A stretch of 64,000 bases of DNA from Pampus argenteus. Taxonomy: Eukaryota > Chordata > Actinopteri > Scombriformes > Stromateidae. Position 1 is the first letter of the stretch. Every line of letters starts with the position of its first letter. Under the pieces are notes generated by a model. The model saw only the letters and a program-made list of their open reading frames with translations, searched no databases and was not told where the DNA came from. A program made the position numbers and the translations under genes. Positions 13,186 to 23,749 of the stretch are shown piece after piece. The stretch covers positions 11,954,001 to 12,018,000 of the forward strand of contig CM072863.1 of assembly GCA_036937835.1 (NCBI GenBank). The letters run 5' to 3'.

Positions 13186-13208
13186 GGGTGGGGGTGGGGG
13201 TGGGGGGG
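13186..13208 (+). other. G-quadruplex-type G-tract in the c3orf18 3' UTR
   Basis: Four G runs (3, 5, 5 and 7 Gs) separated by single T residues begin 32 bases after the c3orf18 stop codon. This is a textbook intramolecular quadruplex pattern with one-base loops, on the transcribed-RNA sense strand. Confidence 0.75.
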
Positions 13209-13666
13209 CACAGTACAGTACATCACTCAGGAGAAGGAGAATAGAGAGTAAAAAGGACTGTTTTGGGGGACCAACTGGAGCTTTGGTGATTGCTTTCATT
13301 ACTACAACATAGTGTGTGAAATGGCGGTGGTTTTGAAGTTGGAGTGCATGTATGATAAGGGAAAATAATGAGAGGCATCAAGTATGATCTTGCACTGTTA
13401 TCATTTGGCACATAAATGCAGTGTGATGCACTGTTCCTGAAATCATGTTCTGTCATTGCTGTTAAAATGTCTGATAACTTGTCAGTGAAGTTTTTCAGTA
13501 TCTACTTGTTGATAAGGGAGGAGTGTACATTTGTGTTATACTGCTTGTGTGACCTCACGTCTCTGACCAGCTTGAACACTGGATGTGTTACCATCCTCAA
13601 GTGAACTGTCCCCCTCCATCTTGTTTCCTCTTTATTGAGCAATGAAGGATTGTTTCTGTGTGTATA

Positions 13667-13672
13667 CATTAA
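13667..13672 (+). terminator. Candidate poly(A) signal of c3orf18
   Basis: An ATTAAA hexamer about 510 bases after the stop codon, followed by an A-rich and then GT-containing stretch. It is paired tail-to-tail with a minus-strand AATAAA at 13751-13756. Confidence 0.45.
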
Positions 13673-13750
13673 AACTATTTAAACAAATTTTGAAAAAAAA
13701 GAGGCGTTTTGTTGTACAAATCTACAGAAGAGAGTTGATAAGTGTGATAT

Positions 13751-13756
13751 TTTATT
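13751..13756 (-). terminator. Candidate poly(A) signal of the HMGA gene
   Basis: TTTATT on the plus strand reads AATAAA on the minus strand. It is the last good signal before the c3orf18 3' end and would give the HMGA transcript a 3' UTR of about 4 kb, close to the ~3 kb of mammalian HMGA2. Earlier signals may also be used. Confidence 0.4.
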
Positions 13757-14313
13757 GATAAGCGATAAAAGAAGCAGAATAACACAAATCACATGGTAAT
13801 GAATCATAACAAAATATATATCACAGGTTGGTGAGTTGTATTAATGAAGTGGATGAGGACACATCAATAACATAACTACAAAATGGTGTTAAGGCATAAA
13901 AGATGATTCTCAAGTTACACTTCAACTTTTCAATAGTTGAAAATGGATCAAGTACTGCATGTAACTACATCACTATCAGTAAGATCACAGAACAACGTCG
14001 TCCCCATATAGAGAGTAAATATCCAGACACAGCTCATGTAAAAGAACAAACATTGACTCAGCTGTAGTTAAATTAAGAGGCACCCTTCAGGCTGACTACC
14101 AATCACTATGGCGATATATGGATGTAGTGAGATGAGATGAGTGGACTACAACAGTACTAGTTAAGACACTTATTTCAAGATTTCTTAGGGAGCGTGACCC
14201 CTGCAAGCCTTCTACATTACATGGGTCAGACCCAGATTGCCTGTAGGTCTGAGAAGGTTAGGTGCAACAAACCAAACATTTCCTCAGAGATGACCCAGGC
14301 TTGTTTGTTTTCA

Positions 14314-14320
14314 GAGGTAG
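14314..14320 (-). promoter_or_regulatory. let-7 seed match (7mer-m8) in the HMGA 3' UTR
   Basis: The minus strand reads CTACCTC, complementary to let-7 positions 2-8, followed by T rather than A, so it is a 7mer site. Confidence 0.45.
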
Positions 14321-15234
14321 TCCAGAGGGCAAACAAACGTAAAGTCAATGCAGTTAAACAAGAAAACATACCTTCCTGTGAATGAATTAAGATCTTCTGG
14401 CACCAATTTAGTCAACAATGCTGAAATACATGAAAGTATTAAGATGCAGCATATCATCAGTGATATATATTCAAGTCATAAGTGTCTGCCATGCATGATG
14501 TCAGTGGGACCAAATTTTTGAAGCATTTGCAAGTGCAAAAATCCTGTCTAACAAGGTCTTAAAAATTAAAAACAGATTGGAGGCTGGAACCATCTTTACT
14601 TATGATGTATAAGACATAAACATCTAAAAAAGAAATATCTGCATAAAGAAAAAGATCTCCAAAGTACTATGATGATTAATTATGACTAAATCAATACAGA
14701 TAAAATAGTGCATGTTTTTAATGTTTAAAACCTGTATCTGTTTTTCCAAACCACAGTAAAGTATTTATGATAGTATTTATGATCCATATAGTTTTGATTT
14801 TATATGCCTGGATTTTGAGATATGCACCTCTTGTGATTTCTGCCACTAACCCAATACAGTTGAGGTGAGTGGAGACTCTTCTGTGGTGTCCAAACCATTA
14901 AAAACAAACAAAAAAAAACCTCAACATGTCTTTGCAGAAAACATGTCCGATTACTCTGGTTGATACAGATTTGTTGTCAACAACTTTCGTGTATTTCTTT
15001 AAGAGAAAATAATTTCATTTGAACCTGTAACTGTCAGGTTGCTGTGAAGAGTAAGAAGGCCATACCTTCTGAAAAACACTGTTCTTTTTTCAATATTGTA
15101 TACATTGGGGTCTGCATGATGTAATTTAGGAAAAATTTAGCAGTGTATGGGTGGTCTTGGTTTTTGTTTTTTTTTGTATAGTTTTTTTGCTACAACATCT
15201 GCAAACCCACTGTGTGTACCCACTGTCTATTGAT

Positions 15235-15520
15235 GACTATTTTAATAATCAATCGTTTGTTTTGAGTAATTTTAAAGGGAAAAAAAAGTCTGGATTCTTT
15301 AGTCTTCTATGATATTAAATATCTTTGGATTATGGACTGTTGATCAGGACAAAACAAAACATTTGAGGACGTCTACTTGGGCTTTGGGAAACAGTGATTG
15401 ACATTTTTCACCATTTTCTGACATTATATGGACCAAACAACTAATTGATTAATTAAGAAAATAATCGACAAATTAATCAATAATGAAAGTAATCAGTAAT
15501 CAAAATTAGTTGTTGACAAT
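15235..15520 (+). repeat. Dispersed fish repeat family A, copy 1
   Basis: Contains the phrases GGATTATGGACTGTTGATCA and CATTTTTCACCATTTTCTGA and an ATTAAT-rich end with many TAATCA/GATTA motifs. The same ordered phrases recur near 45440-45810 and, inverted, near 22178-22603. I recognise this as a common interspersed repeat of percomorph fish but cannot name it from sequence alone. Confidence 0.7.
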
Positions 15521-16332
15521 ATTTACTATTATATATAACAATATATATACTTTATATACTATTCTTATTTATGCTACTGTTACACTATATTTTAGACCAT
15601 TACCCCATAACAGTCACTTGTGGCCACAGCGCCCACTTTTCACCAAAAGCTACAGTCTCGCCTTTAGCAGCCAAAGAGCGAAAGAAAAACAAAGACGTGG
15701 CTACTGAAGCAATGTTTACTATTCATTAATTACTCACAATTTATTTAGCTAATTTTTAACTACCTTTTCCTTTAAAAGGTAACGTGTGATGTTGTCTCGT
15801 TGTTTTCCTTAATTTTCATGTACTTCAGCACTGTGTCGTTATTTGCTACCCTTCTTTTCTTTTCTTCAAATCACATGAATTAAGAGTGTCACACATAAAA
15901 TGTTCAGTGTAAGAATCAGAAAATACATGATGTAGTAAAAATGAGAAACAGAGAAACAGACCCAAAAAAATAACAAGTATTTCATAAGGAACTACACCCT
16001 AAAAAGCAAGTATTTCATCAAGTTGTTGTAAACTATTTGCTGCATTTTTCCCAGGAGAACAAAGTCTTGATTCAGTTTTAACAAATACAGCTTCTTTTTT
16101 TTTGTTTTTTTTTTAATAAAATGACACTGATGCTTTTGTTTGTACACCAATAGTAAAATCCTCTGCTGGAGTGTAACGTTTACTTGTCTGTGTGTTGTAG
16201 GACTGAAAAACTTTTTTTGTCTGTCTGTGTTGTATGTTTGTGCGTGTGTGTGTACAGTAAGACAGTGTCTTTGCCAATGCTGAGGGAGGGGAGAAAAATT
16301 ACTTTGTTGGAGATTTTTTTTTTTTTCGTTAC

Positions 16333-16340
16333 TGAGGTAG
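16333..16340 (-). promoter_or_regulatory. let-7 seed match (8mer) in the HMGA 3' UTR
   Basis: The minus strand reads CTACCTCA, a perfect 8mer let-7 site, about 1.4 kb downstream of the HMGA stop codon. Confidence 0.55.
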
Positions 16341-17130
16341 AATGAGAGATTAAGAAACTGAGGGTAACTGAGGTTTAAATGAGGTCTTTGTGTCAAGGCA
16401 TACTGGTAATGTCAAATACAGATCAGAAATGCACAACAAACACAGCACAATAATTATTACTGAGTAGACTGAAAACATGTTCCTGAATAGTTTTGTACCT
16501 GAGGTTTCATTATGGTGTAAAAGCACTGTAATAGTAAAATCCTGAGTGTGGTAAAATGACACGTCTACACTGTTGTTGACTGAAGTATATATGAAGGGTT
16601 TCTTTCCCAAATTAAGATATCCATTTAAGCCTTTTGGTTGCTTTTCTTGAACACAGTTGCTGGTTGGAAAGGTGAAAAATTTCACTTATGTTATTAACAA
16701 TTTGATTACACTTGAAAATTAAGCTCATGAAATCTGTTTTTTTTTTTTTTTTAGTTCTGAGTAAAATATAACACATTCCCCTCCAAAACTGGATATTGCA
16801 TTTTGGAATAAAACCTTTCACATCTACTTTCATAATAATGACTTCAGAGCACCATGATAATATTGTAACACTGCTAAAAAATGTCACTTTCTTGCTCCCA
16901 TGTGAGGATTCATGACACCTGATTTAGAAACATGTTTCAATATAACGGTTCAGTTTGGTTCCTTTTCCTCAACCCCCTCTCATTTTAGCCCGCAGCCCTG
17001 TCCCTCGTCTCACATACCCACACCCACCCAACACACACATACTTACACACACACACTCCCCACATATCCACATACATACACAGACACTCTGAGGGGCTCA
17101 GGAAATGGTGCATCTTTAAAAGAACTGTGT

Positions 17131-17497
17131 TTTGACATTTTGGGTAATTTGCTTCTTTACTTTTTACTGAGAGTAAGATACGAACATTAATACCATGAAT
17201 AATGGTTAGCTTAGCTTAGCATTAAGACTGAAAACAGAGGGGAAAGGTAGCCTGCCTCTGTCCAAAGGTAACAAAATCTCCCTACCTGCATTCCTAAAGG
17301 TTCAAAGGAACATAGCCCCTGCAAAACCACAAATTGCCATTTTAGCATTTTGTACAGAATAAACAAACAATATATCACTAACCTAACTAGCTGTTGGTGG
17401 TAGCTTCATATATATCTTACAGACATGTGAGTGGCATTAACCGTTTCGTCTAACTCTCTGCAAGAAAGCAAATAAGTGTATTTCCCAAAATGTCTAA
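17131..17497. mobile_element. MITE-like element with terminal inverted repeats
   Basis: The left end (TTTGACATTTTGGG..., then GAGAGTAAGATACGA) and the right end (TCGTCTAACTCTCTG..., then CCCAAAATGTCTAA) are imperfect inverted repeats of about 50 bases. The interior carries GTTAGCTTAGCTTAGCATTA and CTGTCCAAAGGTAACAAAAT, phrases typical of a widespread fish repeat. No coding capacity. Related pieces lie at about 26615-26850 and 45165-45236. It lies inside the inferred HMGA 3' UTR. Confidence 0.7.
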
Positions 17498-17711
17498 CTA
17501 TTCCCAACAAAAACAGTCCTATCCAAAGATCAAATCAAATTAAATGTTTATCCAACTCTTACAATGAACCAATAGATCCATGGTTGAATATCCCGGTGGA
17601 CAAGAAACCACTGTCTGCAATGATTTTTGTGTGTGTGTTGGTGTGTGTGTTCCTGAATCCCCATCACAAATAGGAGTCAGATTGTACCCCTGTTTGTTTG
17701 AGGCCAAACCT

Positions 17712-17719
17712 TGAGGTAG
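17712..17719 (-). promoter_or_regulatory. let-7 seed match (8mer) just after the HMGA stop codon
   Basis: The minus strand reads CTACCTCA beginning 18 bases past the stop codon. The flanking bases extend some complementarity to let-7. It is close to the ribosome-shadow limit of about 15 nt, so efficacy is uncertain. Confidence 0.55.
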
Positions 17720-17736
17720 GTAGAGAGGCATCCTAT

Positions 17737-18444
17737 CTACTCCCCTTCCTCCTGTGCTGGAACCTGAGATGATGAGGGCTCAGTCTGCGAGGGACCCTCC
17801 TCACCTTCTTCTGAAGGGCCCTGGAACAGCAGGGGATCAAAAGCACTTTGTCTGTTATTGTCTGATCTCATTATTTTCTGGTGACTCATTATGCGCTCAA
17901 GTAATGAATCAATACTAGAACGAGTACGAGAATGCAAGAATGAGTATTAGAATTTCATTGAGTGATTGCGTGCGGGGAAATAGGTCCAGCTGTCAGACCT
18001 AGAAATGTGAGGAAGACGACGGTTATGTCAGGAAACCAAGAAAACAGAGGAAGAGAACAGTTAGATCAGGTTTCCCCTCTCTACATTGACTCATTCTTCC
18101 CCTTCATGTGCGTGCGTCTGAGACAGGGAGTCTGTCTCAACGGTTTCAGTTCTTGAAGCATCTTAACCTCTTTGACAAACTGTTCAGTGGAGAGGATGCG
18201 ATAAGGCAAACAGGGCATCAAGAGAAGTGGCCCGCTTTGGTAAGAACAGTTGTGCAATCTGTTTGAAAAATGAGCAAGATGATTTAAAGAACCAAAGTTT
18301 CTCAGAAAAACTACGTGGATGTCTGAAGGTGTATCTGGTGATATTGTCACTGCCATCTGTGCATTTCCAAGAACTCGCCATATCCTGATGAAATCAGTTT
18401 ATGTAAATGAAAAAGAACATATGTACTAAAGAAAAAAAAAATTA

Positions 18445-18486
<42 letters not shown>

Positions 18487-21400
18487 CGTGTGTGTTGCTA
18501 TTGACATTAAATATGCCAAACCAACAGCCTATTTTATGTCTTGTCTGATGACACATATTGTACTGGTTTATTTGTCACCTACACAATTATGTATGTGTAG
18601 TGAAATACAATATGGTCACTGTAGAGGCTCTAGTTTGTGGTGCTGTTGAATTATATTGGTTCATACAGAGAGGCACTGAATTAGTTGTACCTTAAATAGA
18701 ATCATATAGGCCATGGTTTGTTGGCTTCAGTATAATAGGTGTAAAGGGCTTCTGAATGCAGGTTTTACATCAATCATAAGCTCATTGGTTAACACAAGCT
18801 TATGATGATGATGATGAATAGATGAATAGTAAAATGAGTCTTTGCACTGTTTTTACAAGGCTTACAACATAAATGTAACTGGTATTAGTCAAAAAGGTAA
18901 AGGTCTGACACAAAAGGAAATTTCTGTTGAACTGAAGCAAGTTTTGTTCCTCCACAGTCACCAACCTTCAACGCTTTTTTCAACTTCACTCTAATGTAAT
19001 ACTAGCTACTTTAAAAATTTAAAGTGAAGAATACTTTGGTCCATTTGAAGTGGAGTAGCATTCATTTGAAAAGAGCACACTTGCTTAGAGGCTTTAGAGG
19101 TTTAATGCCTTGTAACGATTAAATGATTCTGTGACAAACCCACAGATCAGTTTCTTAGATTTGACTCTGTATGTTTAAAAATGTGTTTAATAGATTTAAT
19201 ACAGCTCTGAAAGTTAAGTGGTACACTTTATTTCATATTGCAACATACCTTAATATCAAAATATTTATCTGGATACACCGACGTCAGTCATTTTGACTAA
19301 AGCACCATTTCAATTAAATTATTTTTCAGTTGAGGGAATCTGTGGCTCAAAGAGCTGTGTCAAAACAAAAGTGGACCACCCTATTGCCTTTTAAAGATTT
19401 GATTTTCCTCACCTGCTGCTCTTCAGTTACTTCTTGAACTACTTTCTGTGGCTGTAGAAAGAAATGCAACAAAATCAATTAAACAAGAAGTAAAAGCTGT
19501 CCTTAAGGACTGTATACCTCTGTCATAGACAGGCACCTTGAAGGCTTTGGACATACATTTACATTTAACTCTATGATGTCTGTAAAATGTGAGAGATGGC
19601 TCCATACCCATTTCCTTGGTCTCCCACGTGGTCGTCTCTCCCCAACGGGCTCTATTTTCTGTGAAAGAACAGATGGAGCGTTCGAAATCACACTGATCAC
19701 TTGCTAAGATTAAAAGCTAAGAAGTTTTCATTTAAGTGTTGTAGTTTCTAAAGTACCATATGGGGAGCATTTCTCTGAAGTTTTCTTCTATGGATTGTAG
19801 TAATAACAAAAGAAGACTTGATTTTACAAGAAAAAGCTGCATAATTATCTTCGCCAACAACTGCAACAAAACTACACTCTTTAGTGATAAACAGGGACCG
19901 AAGCGTCATCCCATGACAGTGTGGTTATGTGAACATAGATGAGGACCTCTCACAGTTACAGTAAAATGACTTACTACCAAAGAAGTGTAGATATTTATGG
20001 CGTACTTTGTTTTTATATCTGTCTGATTTGAAATGGATCTGTTATTTTAAAAGTCTTTTTCCCAAATTTGAATACACAATGGATTTGGGTGACTGGCCTG
20101 CTGACTGGACTGGCTACATGTCATCATGTTTGAAATAACCCGTATCGTACTTTTTACTCTAATAGATTGAAAATTACAGAATGACGACCTTGATTATTGT
20201 AACTGCACTTGCAGAACAGCGGTAGAAGAAGTATTCTGATACCTTCCTTCAGTACAAAGGTGTACAAATAATTCACGACAAGTAAAGATCCTGCTTTCTT
20301 AAGTTAAAGCAGTATTATCAACAAAAATGTACTTGGATATCATAAGTAAAGTGTTACTATACTATATATGATATATATTTGGATAGTAATTGTATTAAAA
20401 AGACTTGACTATTTACTTCTGAATCATAGAGGAAAAGAAGTAATGAAAACACTCTCACTCTACTTTCCAACACTGTGCAGCAGACTTGATATCTTATGAA
20501 AGTCTTACGGTGACATTTGGCGCTGCTGACCGTTACAGTGTCCCACCAAAGACATAAATCTTTGCATTTCAGGATGCATTACTCGGAAAGCTCTTGGATG
20601 CTCTGGAACATGTAATGCAGATGCACTGGAAAGATAAATCTGTTATGTTCCTGTTCAGTGTGTAATAAACATGTAGACAGTTGTACCATCAATTGTAAGG
20701 CAAACTGCAGGGGGGCTGATAGTTTTATATTTATTATATATATATATAATATAATTCTTTGATATAAAAACATAAAATCATGTTACAAATCCTACTCATA
20801 CATGCCCTGAAATAGCTTACAAAATTCCTTCAAAGTGCTTCTTGCTACCACGTGCACACTTAAACATGTGGCTAAAGATGCTGATTCTCCTGTTTTAAGC
20901 CTCTGGATAACACGCAATTCAACACAATGTTAAATAGTGAAATAGAGTTATCACAGAGAGCATTTCTAATAAAAAATGTCCTAAATGATTTGTAATGTAA
21001 ATTGTAGCACTATACTGCAGTATTATTATATGTATTATTATAGTACTTACAATTCTGAAATACTGCATGAGTTCAAATTAATATAGATTGTCTTAGACAC
21101 TCTGTATTAATTTATTATTAATTTTAACCTTCAGTGCAGTTCTGGGGCCTTTGTTCTTGCTGCCTTTTGGTCGTCCTCTTGGTCGCTTTGGAGTCGGTGG
21201 TCCAACAGGCTCCTGTAGAGAGAGAGCACATGTGAAACCATAAACAAACCAGTGAAAAAACAACTGTTTGCATGATCTGTCTTCTACACCCAGGAGGCAT
21301 CATCACATAACCAACTCTAGCTTTGTTTGTCAGGACAACTTCTTTTTTTTTTTTTAAAGTTCTTAATTATGTAAGGCCAAGGACAGGGTTGATGAAATTC

Positions 21401-21520
21401 AACTTGAAGTCCTACCTGCTGCTGTTTCCGTGGCCGACCCCTGCCCCTGCGCTGAGGCTCAGGAGGTGACTGGGCAGTGCTTGGCTGGGGAGTTGGCTCT
21501 TTGGTCCCACTGTTACTCAT
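17737..21520 (-). CDS. hmga2: HMGA2-like AT-hook architectural chromatin protein
   Basis: Five coding exons on the minus strand: 21416-21520, 21129-21212, 19608-19658, 19413-19451 and 17737-17820. All have GT-AG borders, each starts in phase 0, and the total is 120 aa (human HMGA2 109). Three AT-hooks are centred on RGRP at about residues 27-30, 47-50 and 74-77; one per exon, exactly as in HMGA genes. Exon 2 has PTPKRPRGRPKGSKNKG, exon 3 ends RRPRGRPRKW and exon 4 begins PQKVVQ, features of HMGA2 rather than HMGA1. The last exon is a Glu/Ser-rich tail ending QEEGE. HMGA proteins bind the minor groove of AT-rich DNA in the nucleus and remodel enhancers and promoters in growth and development. 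Unlike mammalian HMGA2, intron 3 is only 156 bp, and the neighbours are those of human 3p21. True orthology with HMGA2 against a separate ancient HMGA paralogue is therefore open; the family call is secure. Confidence 0.9.
18449..18483. repeat. (TA)n microsatellite in HMGA intron 4
   Basis: Alternating A-T run of about 35 bases, preceded by an A-rich and ATTAATTAAT stretch. Confidence 0.9.
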
Positions 21521-22177
21521 GCCTATGTCTGTCCACCTGCTCCAAAGAGTGTGGGCATCAAAAGCTGGAGATGCGGCCTCGTGGGCTTGCAGAGGAGAAG
21601 ACCTGAGTATCAGGAGCTGGAGATATGTGCAAAGAAAGGTGAAAAATGATTACTTTTGAATGCATATTTGCAGCAATCATATTAGAAGTATTTAGGATTA
21701 TCAGATATTTTACTATATGAATTCAAATAATTAAATGTCTGCAAAATTATCACAGTGAGTTTCACTCCATGCTTAATGGAGCATTCAGAATCACACTGGA
21801 CCCCTTTTCAAGCACAAGCGTGGGAACAGCTTATACATAAGCCTTGGCACCAGGTTCATCGGAACACAGACAGGGGTCTGGCAAACGCAGGGAAACATGA
21901 GAGTGGTGTGCAGTGACTAAAAGTAGCACAGATATTCACAACTCAATCTTCCATCCAAACTCTGCATCTACTGTGGGCTAGCTTTCCATGAGCTCTCTGT
22001 GAGGTATTTCTCAATGGGTTTGTGCATGTTGTAGGCGTGCTGATGCTGCTACAACTTTTACTGAGAAGGTTGTGGTAATTAATTAAAACAAAAACAGAGA
22101 AAGCGCTACATGTAATATCTAAATGGAAAGAAGGAACAACAATATGAAATCTGAGTTTATGGGCTGTGCTGAACTAA

Positions 22178-22603
22178 TTAGTCAATTAATTGATAGATAA
22201 TTAATCTGCAACTATTTTAAAGGATTTGCTGTATTTTTTATGTGGTAGTAAAATTATTATATTTCCTCATTTTATTTCATTTTATGGACTAAACGAATAT
22301 TCAATTGATTAAGAAAAATGTCAGAGCAATTTGACACAGCCTATTAATCATTTAGCTATAAAATGTTTTTTAAATTGCTTGTTTTGTTCGACCAACAGTC
22401 CAAAACCAAAAATATGTTCAGGTTAATATCACATAAGGCAGGAAACATTTGAGAAGCTGATCCTAACTGAGCTAAGAAATGTTGGACATTTTTCTTTGCA
22501 TTAAAAGTGACTGAAACGATTAAATCATTATCAATAGTTCCAGAGTAATTATTAATTAGTTCATCGATTGATGGATTAATCAACTAATTGTCTCAGCTCT
22601 AGT
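22178..22603 (-). repeat. Dispersed fish repeat family A, copy 2 (inverted)
   Basis: Read on the minus strand it gives, in order, an AGAGCTGAGACAATTAGTTG start, AATCGTTTCAGTCA, GGTTTTGGACTGTTGGTCGA and an ATTTTTCTTAATCAATTGAAT region. This is the same order as copies 1 and 3, but it is longer at the 5' side of the element. Confidence 0.7.
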
Positions 22604-22799
22604 TAGTGAAGTTATACCCCTATAAGTCATATTAATGGCACCCCTATGTAATAACACTATAAGCATTGCCATATATTTTTTCCGGTTTAATTTACTTTTC
22701 ATCAGCATAGTATCTACCATAAGTTGGCTGTTGGTAATGTCCCAAGGTGATTATTTACCATAACTTGCCAAACACTAATTGCCAACACAGCCTATCAAA

Positions 22800-23260
22800 A
22801 CGGTCGCACGGAAGCAGGAAGTCGAAGCAATTTGAGAAATCTACGTCCTCGATGAAACGATTTAAAGCCAAACGAAGACGCACGACGTCGTCTCGTCGCT
22901 TATAAAGTCATTTCGGAGTAACACACCAAGCGCCCTCCACTTCTTCTGCAGTAGCGGAGCAGCTCAACTCGTATAGTGTTTGGCAGCCAAGAACGGGACT
23001 GAATGTACTTTTTTGCATATGGGCGGCAATTGCAACCGTAAAAACACATTCTTCTGCAGCCTTTTAAAGAAGGTGCGTAAAGTGCTCCAGAAGCGAAACC
23101 GTGTGTGTGTGTGTGTGTGTGTGTTCGCTGAACCGAGCAAAATCTTCCCGACTTGTGGTTGTGTACTGACACATGTTAACGGCAAACAACAGTCGAGGCC
23201 ATCAGTGTTTTAAAGCGTAAAGTCTTCGCTCACTGCACTACATCCCCCTGCTCTTCCATC
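22800..23260 (-). promoter_or_regulatory. CpG-rich putative promoter of the HMGA gene
   Basis: A CpG-enriched stretch lies about 1.3 kb upstream of the HMGA start codon. It includes a palindromic CRE-like GACGTC at about 22884-22889 and a TATAAA/TTTATA box at about 22901-22906 readable on either strand. A CT-rich microsatellite lies further upstream (23682-23746), reminiscent of the polypyrimidine tract described for mammalian HMGA2 promoters. Start site and any 5' UTR intron are not determined. Confidence 0.4.
23100..23124. repeat. (TG)n microsatellite
   Basis: About 12 uninterrupted GT units. Confidence 0.9.
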
Positions 23261-23681
23261 ACTTGCGCAATCGATCTCAAATGTGTTGGGTTTTCTTGGT
23301 GATAACAGGTCCGCCGAAATGGATGAACCAAGTGTTAGTATAAGAGTTGCAACAAAAAACAAAAACAAAAACAAAAAAAAACTTTACCGCGAAAGACAAA
23401 GGCAGGGAACACAGGTGCAAAAGCTCTCCTTTGAATGCAGCCGTAACATACATACTACATACATACATGCAGGCTATAGTCTCCATGTTCAGGCTCAGCA
23501 GTCCTGTTCATGCAGGCAGCGCCAAATGCAACAACACAACCAGAGCAGAGACTCTTAAACTTACTTTGAGCCGGTTTGCAGTTTTACCTGGAAGTTCACA
23601 CAGTCAGCCTACTTTGTGCTCCTGCACAACTATGAAAATCTTAGTGTATCGTCCGTCTCATTGGTTGGAATGAAAGAGTAA

Positions 23682-23712
<31 letters not shown>

Positions 23713-23746
23713 CTCTCTCTCTCTCTCTCTCTCTCCCTCCTCCTCT
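23682..23746. repeat. (CT)n tract, nearly perfect
   Basis: About 60 bases of CT repeat with one GC interruption, ending in TCCCTCCTCCTCT. It is GA-rich on the HMGA sense strand. A shorter GA repeat occurs at 23937-23962. Confidence 0.9.
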
Positions 23747-23749
23747 AAT

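Larger units (their letters stand above)
13740..17736 (-). other. Probable long 3' UTR of the HMGA gene
   Basis: No coding exon is seen between the HMGA stop codon (17737-17739) and the c3orf18 3' end. The stretch contains three let-7 seed matches in the minus-strand sense, an inverted-repeat element (17131-17497) and one interspersed repeat (about 15235-15520). A long, let-7-site-bearing 3' UTR is a known hallmark of vertebrate HMGA2. The extent is inferred from the poly(A) hexamer at 13751. Confidence 0.5.

Noticed and set aside
17707..17730. TGAGGTAGGTAG on the plus strand as a let-7 microRNA gene
   Set aside because: It matches only the seed portion, has no complementary arm for a hairpin, and is better explained as a let-7 target in the minus-strand HMGA UTR.
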